This document shows, one piece after another, positions 1-9,597 of a DNA stretch of 64,000 nucleotides (within the stretch, counting starts at the first letter, position 1; the number at the start of each line of letters is the position of its first letter). The position numbers and the translations under genes are program-made. The notes below the pieces were generated by a model. The model was not told the origin of the DNA, did no database searches, and saw only the letters and a list, made by a program, of their open reading frames with translations. This DNA is from Candidatus Kuenenia stuttgartensis (GTDB lineage Bacteria > Gemmatimonadota > Gemmatimonadetes > Gemmatimonadales > Gemmatimonadaceae): positions 1 through 64,000 of the forward strand of contig CALQGY020000003.1 in the NCBI GenBank assembly GCA_943330235.2, in the 5' to 3' direction.

Positions 1-428
1 GACGCCATGATGCGGACGACTTTCCCCTCGGCGTTCAGCACGACCAGCGCGGAGGTCGACGGATCGACGATGATGGTCGAGTCGCCGAGATACGGGATGA
101 TGCCGGCGGAGCGCTGCCCATACGGGAGCAGGGCGCCAGGCGCGGTATCGGCGATGACCCGCACGTCTTTCAGCGCCGCGTCAAAGCGCAGCATCTGACG
201 CCGTTGCGTGTCGTTGACGTACAGACTGCCATCCGGGAGCGCGCGCAGCATCGTCACCGCCGATAGGCCTCGCGTGGAGCGGGCCTCGACGGGCGCGAGC
301 TGCTTGACCGGCACCTTCACGGTGGAGGAATCCTGCGCCGACGCGGACGAAGCCGCCGCGGACGCGGCGACGAGCGCCATCCCGGCGCTCAGGCAGCTCG
401 TCCGGAGCAATCGAGCGTGTGTGTTCAT
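1..428 (-). CDS. Secreted protein of unknown function, N-terminal part (runs off the window edge)
   Basis: Minus-strand frame from ATG at 428: MNTHARLLRTSCLSAGMALVAASAAASSASAQDSSTVKVPVKQLAPVEARSTRGLSAVTMLRALPDGSLYVNDTQRRQMLRFD..., open to position 1; signal peptide with ASAQ cleavage; beta-propeller-like phrase (LPDGSLYVNDTQ). Confidence 0.7.
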   Translation of the reverse strand, partial: MNTHARLLRTSCLSAGMALVAASAAASSASAQDSSTVKVPVKQLAPVEARSTRGLSAVTMLRALPDGSLYVNDTQRRQMLRFDAALKDVRVIADTAPGALLPYGQRSAGIIPYLGDSTIIVDPSTSALVVLNAEGKVVRIMA

Positions 429-501
429 AGTGGTCTCACCTGTGGGTCGAATGTGCGAAGTGCTGCGCGGTACGGCTGCGGAAGCGAGAGAAGGCATCTG
501 A

Positions 502-3500
502 TTAGCGTCCACGACCGCCGCCACCACCACCACCAAACCCGCCACCACCACCACCACCGCCACCACCGAATCCACCACCCATACCGCCACCGCCACCGCC
601 CGCAGTGCCGGAGCGAATGCCCAGCAGTGTGCGCTTATCCATGAAGCCGGCCAGCTGCGTCGGGAGAATGCGATACTGCTCCGCCGTCAGCAGCTTCCGC
701 AGATCGGGCGCGATGCGAATGAGCATATCCACCGTCTTCTCGCGCGCCGTGATGTACGCGTCGTACGCCTTGCCGTGGTCGTAGTGGTCCGGAAGCTCCG
801 AGAGGAACTTCGCGACCGGCGTCCACACCGAGTCGGACTTGAGGATGTACCAGTGGTTGAGCGTGGCGATGCTGTCGGCCTGCTTGCGCGTGAGCTTGAG
901 CGTGTCGGCTTGCTGCAGCAACTGCTGCATGGGGTTGATGATGCCCACGTTGGCCGTGCCACGGAGCTGCTGCAACGACGGCTTGTTGCCGGCGCGCGTG
1001 CGGCCACGATCGAGCTGCTGCAAGAGCTGCTCGCGTTCGCGCGTCGGTCCGAGGTCGTAGCGCACGATCGCGGTGATGGACGTCGGCGAACCGCCCTGGT
1101 TCTGCGAGGGGCGCGTGGAACCGAAGCGCTGGTTCACTTCATACTTGAACGCGTTGGTCGTCGCATCGAAGCCGCGCACGTACAGCAACTGCTGCGACGG
1201 CTGGATGTTCTGGCCCCAGCCCTTCAGATCGCTCTCGCCGTTGATCATGCGGTCCACGCCGCCCAGCAGGTTCTGCACCTGGATGGACAGGTTGACGCGC
1301 TGCGGCAAGCCGATACGCAGGGAGTTGACCGAGATACCGAGGTTGCCGCTGGTCGTCCACGGGCCGCGGCACGAGTTGCGCTGCGCCAACTGACCGAGCT
1401 GCGACCGCAGACACGCCACGGCTTCCGGCGTGCCGTTCGTCAGCAGCGACTGGATGCCGCTGGCCACCACCGGATCCCGCGTATTGGCGGGATCGAAGAT
1501 GAACGCGCGATCGTTGCCGTAGCTGTCGCCGTTCACGTCGCCCTGGATCTGCGGCGTGTACAGCACGCCGGAGCGGAAGTTGCCGTTCCACGACACGCGC
1601 ATCGTGTTGAGCCAGTTGTAGCTGAGCGAGTACTGGATCTGGTGGCGCGAGAAGTTCTGCCCGGCCGACCAGGTCTTTGAGCGCGGATCGCCAATGGTGC
1701 TGGTAAAGCCCGTGAACTGCTCGCGGACATCGGCCAGCACATAGGACAGGTTCCAGCCGATTTTCGAGCTGAAGCTCACCGGGCGCAGGCTGAACGTCAT
1801 CTGCCGGCTTTCCGACTGGAGATCCGAACGCTGCTCCGTCACGCGGCCGTACGCATCAGCCACGCGCGACCCGCGCCACGCGATGGCGCCGGACGTGGGC
1901 ACGATAGACGTCACGGGGACGTAGATGGGGCGGTTCCCTTCGTTCGCCAGCGTGAAGATGGGCGTGCCGGGGAAGTTGATGTCCCATCCGCCCGACTGAT
2001 GCTGATTGCGCGACCACGTCCCGTCGACCGTGGCCTGGAAGCGGTTCTTCAGGATCGCGCCGCTCCACTGCAGGTTGGAGCGCAACGACCGCTGCGCGAG
2101 ATAGCTGTCACTGAACATGGTGACATTGGGCGCGCTGTTCGAGAACACCGTGCCGTTGGTGCCGTCGGCGCAGGCCGTGGGAATGCTGCTCACGTCCGCG
2201 GCATAATTCGTCCACTGCGGAATGGGCGCCGCACCACCAAGGCAGGTGAGCGACTGCAAGCCGGAGGGGAGACCCGTGTTGTCGACCGCGCTCTGAATGA
2301 GCTGCAATCCCGGCGTGTTCTGGAAGATGCCGAAGCCGCCACGAATGACGGCCCGCGGTGCGCGCGCCATGCCGGGCATCAGCGTCAGCTGATCGGCCTG
2401 ACCGTACGTCCACGAGAAGCCGAGCCGCGGGCTGATGTAGAGCTGGTTGGGCACCTGCGCATTGTCGCGGTTGAACTTCGTGAGGACATCCGCGTTCGCG
2501 TTCGGGCCCTGCAGATAGTGATTGCCATCGACGCGCAGTCCGTACTGGATCTGCACATCGCGCGTCGGGCGCCAGGCATCGCCGAGCGACATCGCACCGA
2601 CCATCTGGCTGCCGTTCCGACGGCGCGCCGACAACGAGCGCGTGAACGAGGCGGGGGTGTTCGCGGCCAGATCGGCGAGCGAGTTGTAGCTGAATGACCC
2701 GAGCTGGTTCTGCGTGAAATCCTGCCAGTAGCTATCGCGACGCAGTTCGCTGGTCAGCTTCACACGGTGACGATTATCGCTGCTGAACCAGGACAGCGTG
2801 TTGTTGCCGGCGATGGTCGCGTTCTGCGAGGCGGTATTGAGGTTGGTGCTACCGGCGAAGCTCAGGTTCTGCACGGACGACGAACCGTCGGCCAACACGG
2901 AGTTGACGCGCACTGAACCGGCCGGCAGCGACACGAACGGATCCGACGAGTTGCGCGACAGGTTGTAGCCGAGGGTGGTTTCCGTGAACAACCCGAAGAA
3001 GCCCGCCTGACCACTGTGGCGCAGCTGCGCCGCCCCGCCGTAGCTGGCACGGCTGCCGTCACGCGAGGGCGTGAAGAGCGCCGTCTGGCCGTTGCCCACC
3101 GGCGACGTGGCGCTCAGGTTGGCCGACAGCGTGGCGGTAAAGGTGTTGCCGCGCGTGGAGTTCTGCGGCACGAAATCGAAGCTGGAGAGGAACGAGCCGC
3201 GATCGAGGATGCGCTGCGAGCCGTAATCGCCAACGTTGAACGGCACCTTCTGCGCGCCGAGCAGGCTAATGAGCCGCGCCACCGAATCGGGCGCGACACC
3301 AACCGTCTGGAACCCGAGATCACTGCTATTCAGCAGCGTCTGCAGGTCGCGCATGTTCCGGTCCCACTGGAACGACGTGTTATAAAACGCGTGGTCCTGG
3401 CTGATAGGGCCGGACGCCGCGCCACCGAGGGAGAGATTCGTGTACTGCTGGGCCGTCGCCATACCGGCGCGACCGACGGACTGCATCGGGGGCGCAATCA

Positions 3501-4329
3501 AGTTGGAACTGAGCGACCGCTTGCGGAAGTTGCTGCCCGAGGACGTGCGGACCTGCAGCTGACCGCCCGAGAATCCGCCGCGTGCGACATCATATGGCGA
3601 CGTAGAGAGCGACGTGCTGACGGCCGCGTCGCGCGGGACGCTGGCATCACCGAAGTTGAGCCCGTTGAGCTGCGTGTTGTTCTGGTCACCGCCCAAGCCG
3701 AACACCGAGAACGCGTCCGCCGCGCCATCGGCGCCAAGCAGCAACTGGACACCAGGGATGGAGGCCGCCATGGCGGCCAGATCACCCATCTGATCAGCAT
3801 TCAGGAACCCGGGGTCGGCCGTCACGGCCTTCTCGGTGCCACTGACGTCCGCCACGGTGTCGCTGCGGGAGAGCGCCGCCCGTTCGGAGACTTGAATGGC
3901 ATCGAGCGTCACGGTGGCCGCGCTCATGCGCGCATCGGCGATGAGGATTTCCTGATCGGCCGTCCGCAGCACCTGATACCGACGCGGGCTGAAGCCGAGC
4001 GCCGTGAAGGTCACCCAATAGTTCCCCTCACCGCCGGGGAACGAGATGGTGTAGCGACCGTTCTTATCCGTCCGGGCGCTGCGGCTGACGTTACCCGTCA
4101 GCGTCGTGGCGGTGACGAGAACATTCTGCACGCCGACCGTATCGGGGCCGAGCACACGACCGCGGATGATATCGACGGACTGCGCGCGGGCCGAAGCCGT
4201 CGCACACAGGAAAAGACCGAGCACCGCAGCGAGGCGGCGCAATATAAGACGAGGAGTCACGTGAGACGTTGACGTTAAACCGATCATTCGTGAAGCGGTC
4301 TGCGAGGCCGCCTCATGCAGAGGGACCAC
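502..4329 (-). CDS. TonB-dependent receptor with N-terminal carboxypeptidase-regulatory-like domain, C-terminal helical extension and poly-Gly tail
   Basis: 1275-aa ORF; GRVLGPDTVGVQNVLVTATTLTGNVSRSARTDKNGRYTISFPGG (CarboxypepD_reg), plug and barrel-like sequence, tail GGGGGGMGGGFGGGG. True start may be internal (MIGLTSTSHV... at about 4287). Confidence 0.85.
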   Translation of the reverse strand: MVPLHEAASQTASRMIGLTSTSHVTPRLILRRLAAVLGLFLCATASARAQSVDIIRGRVLGPDTVGVQNVLVTATTLTGNVSRSARTDKNGRYTISFPGGEGNYWVTFTALGFSPRRYQVLRTADQEILIADARMSAATVTLDAIQVSERAALSRSDTVADVSGTEKAVTADPGFLNADQMGDLAAMAASIPGVQLLLGADGAADAFSVFGLGGDQNNTQLNGLNFGDASVPRDAAVSTSLSTSPYDVARGGFSGGQLQVRTSSGSNFRKRSLSSNLIAPPMQSVGRAGMATAQQYTNLSLGGAASGPISQDHAFYNTSFQWDRNMRDLQTLLNSSDLGFQTVGVAPDSVARLISLLGAQKVPFNVGDYGSQRILDRGSFLSSFDFVPQNSTRGNTFTATLSANLSATSPVGNGQTALFTPSRDGSRASYGGAAQLRHSGQAGFFGLFTETTLGYNLSRNSSDPFVSLPAGSVRVNSVLADGSSSVQNLSFAGSTNLNTASQNATIAGNNTLSWFSSDNRHRVKLTSELRRDSYWQDFTQNQLGSFSYNSLADLAANTPASFTRSLSARRRNGSQMVGAMSLGDAWRPTRDVQIQYGLRVDGNHYLQGPNANADVLTKFNRDNAQVPNQLYISPRLGFSWTYGQADQLTLMPGMARAPRAVIRGGFGIFQNTPGLQLIQSAVDNTGLPSGLQSLTCLGGAAPIPQWTNYAADVSSIPTACADGTNGTVFSNSAPNVTMFSDSYLAQRSLRSNLQWSGAILKNRFQATVDGTWSRNQHQSGGWDINFPGTPIFTLANEGNRPIYVPVTSIVPTSGAIAWRGSRVADAYGRVTEQRSDLQSESRQMTFSLRPVSFSSKIGWNLSYVLADVREQFTGFTSTIGDPRSKTWSAGQNFSRHQIQYSLSYNWLNTMRVSWNGNFRSGVLYTPQIQGDVNGDSYGNDRAFIFDPANTRDPVVASGIQSLLTNGTPEAVACLRSQLGQLAQRNSCRGPWTTSGNLGISVNSLRIGLPQRVNLSIQVQNLLGGVDRMINGESDLKGWGQNIQPSQQLLYVRGFDATTNAFKYEVNQRFGSTRPSQNQGGSPTSITAIVRYDLGPTREREQLLQQLDRGRTRAGNKPSLQQLRGTANVGIINPMQQLLQQADTLKLTRKQADSIATLNHWYILKSDSVWTPVAKFLSELPDHYDHGKAYDAYITAREKTVDMLIRIAPDLRKLLTAEQYRILPTQLAGFMDKRTLLGIRSGTAGGGGGGMGGGFGGGGGGGGGGFGGGGGGGRGR

Positions 4330-4565
4330 ACAGCCGCGCTGTGTTCTTTACACCCGAGTCGTCGAATTCGTTGGACGATCCCCGGTCATCGTGCCTGCAG
4401 CCCCACCGAGCCGTCGAGGCGGGGCCACGAGATGCGGGCCACCGGCCCGCCGCACGTCCGGCCCTAAACACGCCGGGCAGACGTCAGTGGTTCAAGGCAC
4501 GACCACGCTACGAGTACGGTGGAATTGTGCCTGTCGTTGACAGCCGGTCTCGGTATCTTGGCGGT

Positions 4566-5870
4566 ATGGAGATTTTACGCGACCCGCTGTGGAATAATGT
4601 GCGCCTCGACCCGCTGGCCTTGGCGCTGCTGGACACCCCCGTCGTCCAGCGCCTTCGCTACGTGCGGCAGCTGGGACTGGCGTTTCTCGTCTACCCCGGG
4701 GCGACGCATTCGCGCTTCGAACACGCCGTCGGCGCCTACCACTTGGCCGGCGTCGCCATCCGACTTCTTGAAGAACGTGGCGCGCTCGCCGGACGTTCCT
4801 TCGGCGGTACATCAGAGATGGGCCGCCACCTGGCGCTGGTCCGCGCCGCGGCCCTCTTGCACGACGTGGGGCACTACCCGTTCTCGCACGCCCTCGAGGA
4901 AATCGGGGTCACGCACCACGAAGAAATTGCGCGCCCGCTCCTCCTCGAGGGGCCGATCGCCGATGTCCTCGTTCGCGAACTGGGCGCCACCGCGCCCGAT
5001 GAGGTCTTCGCGCTCATCACCGGCCGCAGCGAGCATCCCTTGCAGGGGCTCATCTCGGGATCGACCGACCTCGATAAAATCGAGTATCTGAAGCGCGATG
5101 CCACCATGTGCGGCGTCCCGTACGGTGAAATCGACGTGGACCGGCTCCTCAACTCCTTGGTGCTCGTCGAGCATCCCGAGCACGGCCGCGCCACCATCGG
5201 CATACACGAAAAGGGGCTCTCGGCCCTCGAGTCGCTGCTCTTTGCCAAGTACCAGATGTATCGCAACGTGTACTGGCATCATGCAGTGCGCAGCGCCACG
5301 GCCATGTACAAGCGCCTGGTGGCGGTCAGCCTCGATGCCGGGGCGGTCACCGGCGGGGCGGTCGCCCGCTTCACGGACGAGGGGCTGTTGGTCCATCTCG
5401 ACACGCCCTCACTCCCCGCCGAGGCGCGTGCCCAACTGGATGGGCTCCGTGTCCGGCACCTCCACAAGCGGGCCTACGAGTGCCCCGCGGCCACCCTCGG
5501 CGACGACATCGGAGAATGGATCGCGTCTGACTATCCGCTGACCCGCCGCGTCGAGGACGCGCTGGCGCTGGAACTCGGGCTGCCCCAAGGTGCCCTCCTG
5601 CTCGACTATCCGGCGAAGACCCAGATGCTCGGGCTGGACCTCCCCATGCTCCGGCGGGATGGCCGGGTGGAGCTCCTGACGGCCGCGGGCTGGGAAGGCG
5701 CCATGAACCTGCCGCGCCTGAGCGACGAGTTCTATCGCAGCGCACGCCGGCTGCGGGTGTTTACCGCCGAGCGCGCCCCCATCCCCACGGAGCGGGTGCT
5801 CAAGGTGCTGCAGCAGGACGCCGACACGGTCCGCGATCGGCTGGACCGCGGTCTCCCCTTGCTGGTCTAG
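4566..5870 (+). CDS. HD-domain phosphohydrolase (SAMHD1/dGTPase-like)
   Basis: MEILRDPLWNNVRLDPLALALLDTPVVQRLRYVRQLGLAFLVYPGATHSRFEHAVG...AALLHDVGHYPFSHALE: canonical HD motif set. Start taken at the ATG at 4566, not the ORF start at 4269. Confidence 0.88.
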   Translation: MEILRDPLWNNVRLDPLALALLDTPVVQRLRYVRQLGLAFLVYPGATHSRFEHAVGAYHLAGVAIRLLEERGALAGRSFGGTSEMGRHLALVRAAALLHDVGHYPFSHALEEIGVTHHEEIARPLLLEGPIADVLVRELGATAPDEVFALITGRSEHPLQGLISGSTDLDKIEYLKRDATMCGVPYGEIDVDRLLNSLVLVEHPEHGRATIGIHEKGLSALESLLFAKYQMYRNVYWHHAVRSATAMYKRLVAVSLDAGAVTGGAVARFTDEGLLVHLDTPSLPAEARAQLDGLRVRHLHKRAYECPAATLGDDIGEWIASDYPLTRRVEDALALELGLPQGALLLDYPAKTQMLGLDLPMLRRDGRVELLTAAGWEGAMNLPRLSDEFYRSARRLRVFTAERAPIPTERVLKVLQQDADTVRDRLDRGLPLLV

Positions 5871-5892
5871 CCGGCGCGTTGGCGCAGAAGGA

Positions 5893-6549
5893 TTAGGGCG
5901 CGCCCCGCAGGCAATGCACGTCGCCCCGCTTGGCCGCTTCAAGCATTTCCACGGCCTCGGTGGTCATCCCGACGCCATGATTGCTGGCGTAGTACGCCCG
6001 GATCCCCGCATGCAGCGAATCGGCGCTGACGGTGCTGCGTACACCGTGCGCCCAGTCGCGGATGGCCTGTGGCAGCTCGACGATGCACCCGACGTCCTTC
6101 CCGGCGGCATCGAGCAGCACGATGGTGGGCGTCGCGATGCGGCCGTCGAGGGACCGGTGTGCGGCCTGCACGGGGCGCCCCTGATCGGGGTGCACAATCC
6201 GCAGCTCCAGCCCCGGCACCTGTTCGGCCAGTTTGGCCAGATACGGCACCGAATTCATCGAATCGCCGCAGCGGTCCACGGCCACCACCAGCAGTCGCCA
6301 GGTGCCGCCACCGGCGCGGGCCCGCGCCACCAGGCCGGCGTCCACACGGGCGCTGTCGTTGATCGCCAGCCAGCCCTCGCGCCGCGCCTTCGCATCGGCC
6401 AGGAAATCGGCGAAGGTCTTACCGCTTGCATGCAGCTGCAGCGGTGTGCTATCGGCGACGACGGCGCAGCGGAGGGACGGCCGCCCGGTCGGGGCGGACG
6501 GGTGGCCCAGTATCAAAGCCGAGGCCAGCAGCAGCGTGTTCGCGAGCAT
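5893..6549 (-). CDS. Secreted thioredoxin-like fold protein (degenerate)
   Basis: Signal peptide MLANTLLLASALILG; VPYLAKLAEQVPGLELRIVHPDQGRPVQAAHRSLDGRIATPTIVLLDAAGKDVG resembles a thioredoxin-like core with cis-Pro (TPT). Confidence 0.55.
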   Translation of the reverse strand: MLANTLLLASALILGHPSAPTGRPSLRCAVVADSTPLQLHASGKTFADFLADAKARREGWLAINDSARVDAGLVARARAGGGTWRLLVVAVDRCGDSMNSVPYLAKLAEQVPGLELRIVHPDQGRPVQAAHRSLDGRIATPTIVLLDAAGKDVGCIVELPQAIRDWAHGVRSTVSADSLHAGIRAYYASNHGVGMTTEAVEMLEAAKRGDVHCLRGAP

Positions 6550-6563
6550 GGAGCGATCCGGCG

Positions 6564-6776
6564 CTAGGGTTGCGGCTCGATGCGCTTGGTGCGCCCGTGG
6601 GCATCGGCCAGCTTCCGTCCGATCCCCCGATAGAAGGCCGCATCCAGCGGCTTCCCCTCCCCGTCGAGGGAGAGGGCGCAGTGCTCGAGCGCGTACAGGA
6701 TGTTGCCGAGGTACAGCTGGGCCAGCCCGCCGACTGTTTCATCGGCGGCCCCGGGAGCCAACGGCTCCTCAGGCAC
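6564..6776 (-). CDS. Small conserved-type hypothetical protein overlapping the PP2C stop
   Basis: Frame VPEEPLAPGAADETVGGLAQLYLGNILYALEHCALSLDGEGKPLDAAFYRGIGRKLADAHGRTKRIEPQP; GTG at 6776 overlaps the PP2C stop codon (GTGCCTGA). Confidence 0.5.
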   Translation of the reverse strand: MPEEPLAPGAADETVGGLAQLYLGNILYALEHCALSLDGEGKPLDAAFYRGIGRKLADAHGRTKRIEPQP

Positions 6777-7557
6777 TCGGGATGGCCGCCATTTCACCGG
6801 TGGTCCCGGTGGGCATGCCATGCACCGACATCACCTGGATGACAATCGCCGTGATGTTGTCCAGACCGCCGCGACGGTTGGCCTCGGTGATGAAGGCGTC
6901 CACCATGCGCCCTGGGGTCTCGCGCGTCTCGAGGATCTTCCGGAGCTGCGGGTCCTCCAGCATGCCGGTGAGCCCGTCGGAGCAGAGGAGCCAGAGGTCC
7001 CCGTTCTGGATCTCGCCCTGCAGCACATCGGCCTCAACCGCGGCATTGGCGCCGACACACCGCGTAATCACGTTGCTGTACGGGTGGTAGCGCGCCTGCT
7101 CGGGGGTCAGGAATCCGGCGTCGACCTGCTCCTGCACATAGGAGTGGTCCTTCGTCACCTGACGAAAGATGCCGTCGCGCATGAGGTAGACGCGGGAATC
7201 ACCAATATGTCCGATGATCCAGCGGCCGCCGGCCATGACGAGGGTCGAGGCGGTGGTGCCCATCCCCTGCTTGTCGGCCTCGACGATGGTGCGCTCGTAG
7301 ATGGCGCGATTGGCTTCGCGCAGCGCCGCGGCCATGGCCGCTAGCGGTGCGGGACCGGAGAGATCCCGATATCCGGTGAGCTCGCGCGCCACGATCTGCA
7401 CCGCCATCTCGCTGGCGACCTCTCCCGCCGCGTGACCGCCCATGCCGTCTGCGACGATGAAAAGTCCGCGCTCGGCGTCGGCGTCGGCGTACAGGCTGTC
7501 TTCGTTGCCTGCGCGGACGCGCCCGACGTCGGTTCCTGCGGCGACGGAAAGCTGCAC
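6769..7557 (-). CDS. PP2C-family serine/threonine protein phosphatase (PrpC/Stp-like)
   Basis: TDVGRVRAGNEDSLYADADAERGLFIVADGMGGHAAGEVAS...GHIGDSRVYLMRDG...LLCSDGLTGMLED. Confidence 0.93.
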   Translation of the reverse strand: MQLSVAAGTDVGRVRAGNEDSLYADADAERGLFIVADGMGGHAAGEVASEMAVQIVARELTGYRDLSGPAPLAAMAAALREANRAIYERTIVEADKQGMGTTASTLVMAGGRWIIGHIGDSRVYLMRDGIFRQVTKDHSYVQEQVDAGFLTPEQARYHPYSNVITRCVGANAAVEADVLQGEIQNGDLWLLCSDGLTGMLEDPQLRKILETRETPGRMVDAFITEANRRGGLDNITAIVIQVMSVHGMPTGTTGEMAAIPSA

Positions 7558-7683
7558 GTGGATGGGGTAGGCTTGGCCCGAAGGAGACTACGAGAGGAAG
7601 TCGAAGCTACCCGAGCGCAACACCGCTCCGCAAGCGTAGCGCCGAGTTCACCACCGCAAATCCGCGCGCGCCCGTGGTGCGGG

Positions 7684-9555
7684 TCAGTCCACGGCCTCGC
7701 CGACTTGCAGGCGAAAGAGCCGCTCGTAGAGGCCACCGGCCTCCCGCAGTGCGCGATGCGACCCGCGCTCCATCACCTCACCATGGTGCAGCACGAGGAT
7801 CTCATCCGCATCGAGAATCGTGCTCAACCGATGCGCGATGGCGATGGTCGTGCGCCCCCGCATCAACTCCGCCACCGCCGACTGGATCTCGGCTTCAATC
7901 TGCGAATCCACCGCGCTCGTGGCTTCGTCCAGGACCAGCACAACCGGGTCGGCCGCGATGGCCCGCGCGAAGGCGAGCAACTGCCGTTCGCCCACACTGA
8001 TCCCCGCGCCACGCTCGGCCAGCTCATGCCGCCACCCACCGGGCAAGCGATGCACCACGCGATCAGCCCCCACACGATGCGCGGCCGCCTCGAGCGCCGC
8101 ATCGTCCAACGCCGACCCCAGTCGGATGTTAGTGGCGACGTCACCGGCGAAGAGGAAGATGTCCTGCTGCACATAGCCGATCACCGCGCGCAGCACATCG
8201 ACCGGCACCTCGCGGATGTCGACCCCATTGATGAGAATGCGACCGCGCTGCGGTTCGTAAAAGCGCAGCAGCAGATTGACGATGGTGGTCTTGCCCGCCC
8301 CCGTGTGACCGACCAGCGCGATCCGTTCCCCAGGACGCGCCGTGAAGTCCACGTCGCGGAGCACCCATCGCGCTTGGTCCGCGTCGGCGGGGGCCGTTTC
8401 ACCGCGCGTCGCCACGATGTCCTCGGTCAGACCGCCGTCCACGTCATAGTGGAACCACACGTGTTCGAAGCGCACCGTCACCCCGGCATCACGCAGCGCC
8501 GCCACCTGCCGATCACGATCCGCGGTGGGCAACAACCCCGGCGCGTCCGGCGTGTCGAGCAGCCCGAAGATGCGCTCCGACGAGGCCATGGCCTGCTGCA
8601 GGATGTTGTACTTCTCTGAGAGATCCTGCAGCGGCTGAAAGAACCGCCGCACCAGTTGCAGGAACGCGGCCACGGTGCCCACCGTCAGCGCTCCACTCCC
8701 CACTCGCCAGCCGCTGCTCACCAACAAGCTCGCGAGCGCCAGCGTAGTCAGGAACTCGATCACGGGGAAATACATCGCGTACACCGTGATGGAGGCGAGC
8801 TGCGCGTCGAGATGCGAGGCGTTGAGCGCATCAAACCGCGCCGTCTCGTCCGCCTCGCGCCCAAAGAGCTGCACCACGCGGACCCCGGCGAGCCGCTCCT
8901 GCAGAAACGCATTCAGCTGCGCGACGCGCGTCCGGATATCGCGATAGAGACGACGGACCTGCCCCTGAAAGACACGCGACGCCAGCAGGACGAACGGAAT
9001 GACGGCACACGAGGCGAGGGCCAACCGCCAATCCACGACAAACATCACCGCGCCGATCGCCAGCAGCGTACACAGATCGCCCAACCCGGCCACCACGCCG
9101 GACGTAAAGAGCTCGTTCAAGGACTCGACGTCGCTGGTCACCCGCGTCACCAACCGACCGACCGGGGTCCGGTCGAAGTACGGAATGGGGAGCCGCTGGA
9201 TACGCGCAAAGAGCGCGTCGCGCAGATCGCGCATGACCCGCTGCCCCAACATGCTCGTGAGGACGGTCTCACCATAGGCCGCGCCGAACTGCACCAGCAG
9301 GAGCCCCACGTAGGCGAGGGCCACCTGCACCACGAGCGTGGCATCGCGCGTCGGCAACGCCGTGTCGATGACCCAGCGCGTCAGCAGCGGACCGGCCAGC
9401 TGCATGCCGGCCTCCACGACCATGAGCAGCAGCGAGCCGATCACCAGCGCCCGATACGGACGCACGTACCTGAGCAGCCGCCGCACCAGTCGTGCGTCGT
9501 AGGCTTTCCCCGCCGATTCGGCGGATTCGTTGGTGGAGGTGCGGACATTCGCCAT
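7684..9555 (-). CDS. ABC transporter, fused permease/ATP-binding protein (MsbA-like exporter)
   Basis: TM domain then Walker A GHTGAGKTT, signature ISVGERQ, Walker B VLVLDEATS, H-loop IAHRLS. Confidence 0.93.
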   Translation of the reverse strand: MANVRTSTNESAESAGKAYDARLVRRLLRYVRPYRALVIGSLLLMVVEAGMQLAGPLLTRWVIDTALPTRDATLVVQVALAYVGLLLVQFGAAYGETVLTSMLGQRVMRDLRDALFARIQRLPIPYFDRTPVGRLVTRVTSDVESLNELFTSGVVAGLGDLCTLLAIGAVMFVVDWRLALASCAVIPFVLLASRVFQGQVRRLYRDIRTRVAQLNAFLQERLAGVRVVQLFGREADETARFDALNASHLDAQLASITVYAMYFPVIEFLTTLALASLLVSSGWRVGSGALTVGTVAAFLQLVRRFFQPLQDLSEKYNILQQAMASSERIFGLLDTPDAPGLLPTADRDRQVAALRDAGVTVRFEHVWFHYDVDGGLTEDIVATRGETAPADADQARWVLRDVDFTARPGERIALVGHTGAGKTTIVNLLLRFYEPQRGRILINGVDIREVPVDVLRAVIGYVQQDIFLFAGDVATNIRLGSALDDAALEAAAHRVGADRVVHRLPGGWRHELAERGAGISVGERQLLAFARAIAADPVVLVLDEATSAVDSQIEAEIQSAVAELMRGRTTIAIAHRLSTILDADEILVLHHGEVMERGSHRALREAGGLYERLFRLQVGEAVD

Positions 9556-9597
9556 GCAGGCAGGAATCTAGCCGCCTGCCAAGGTACTTTTCACCGC

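Noticed and set aside
3016-4272. 418-aa plus-strand ORF antisense to the TonB receptor
   Set aside because: Arg/Ala/Gly/His-rich composition typical of antisense frames in high-GC genes; no domain recognised; the opposite strand has clear homology.
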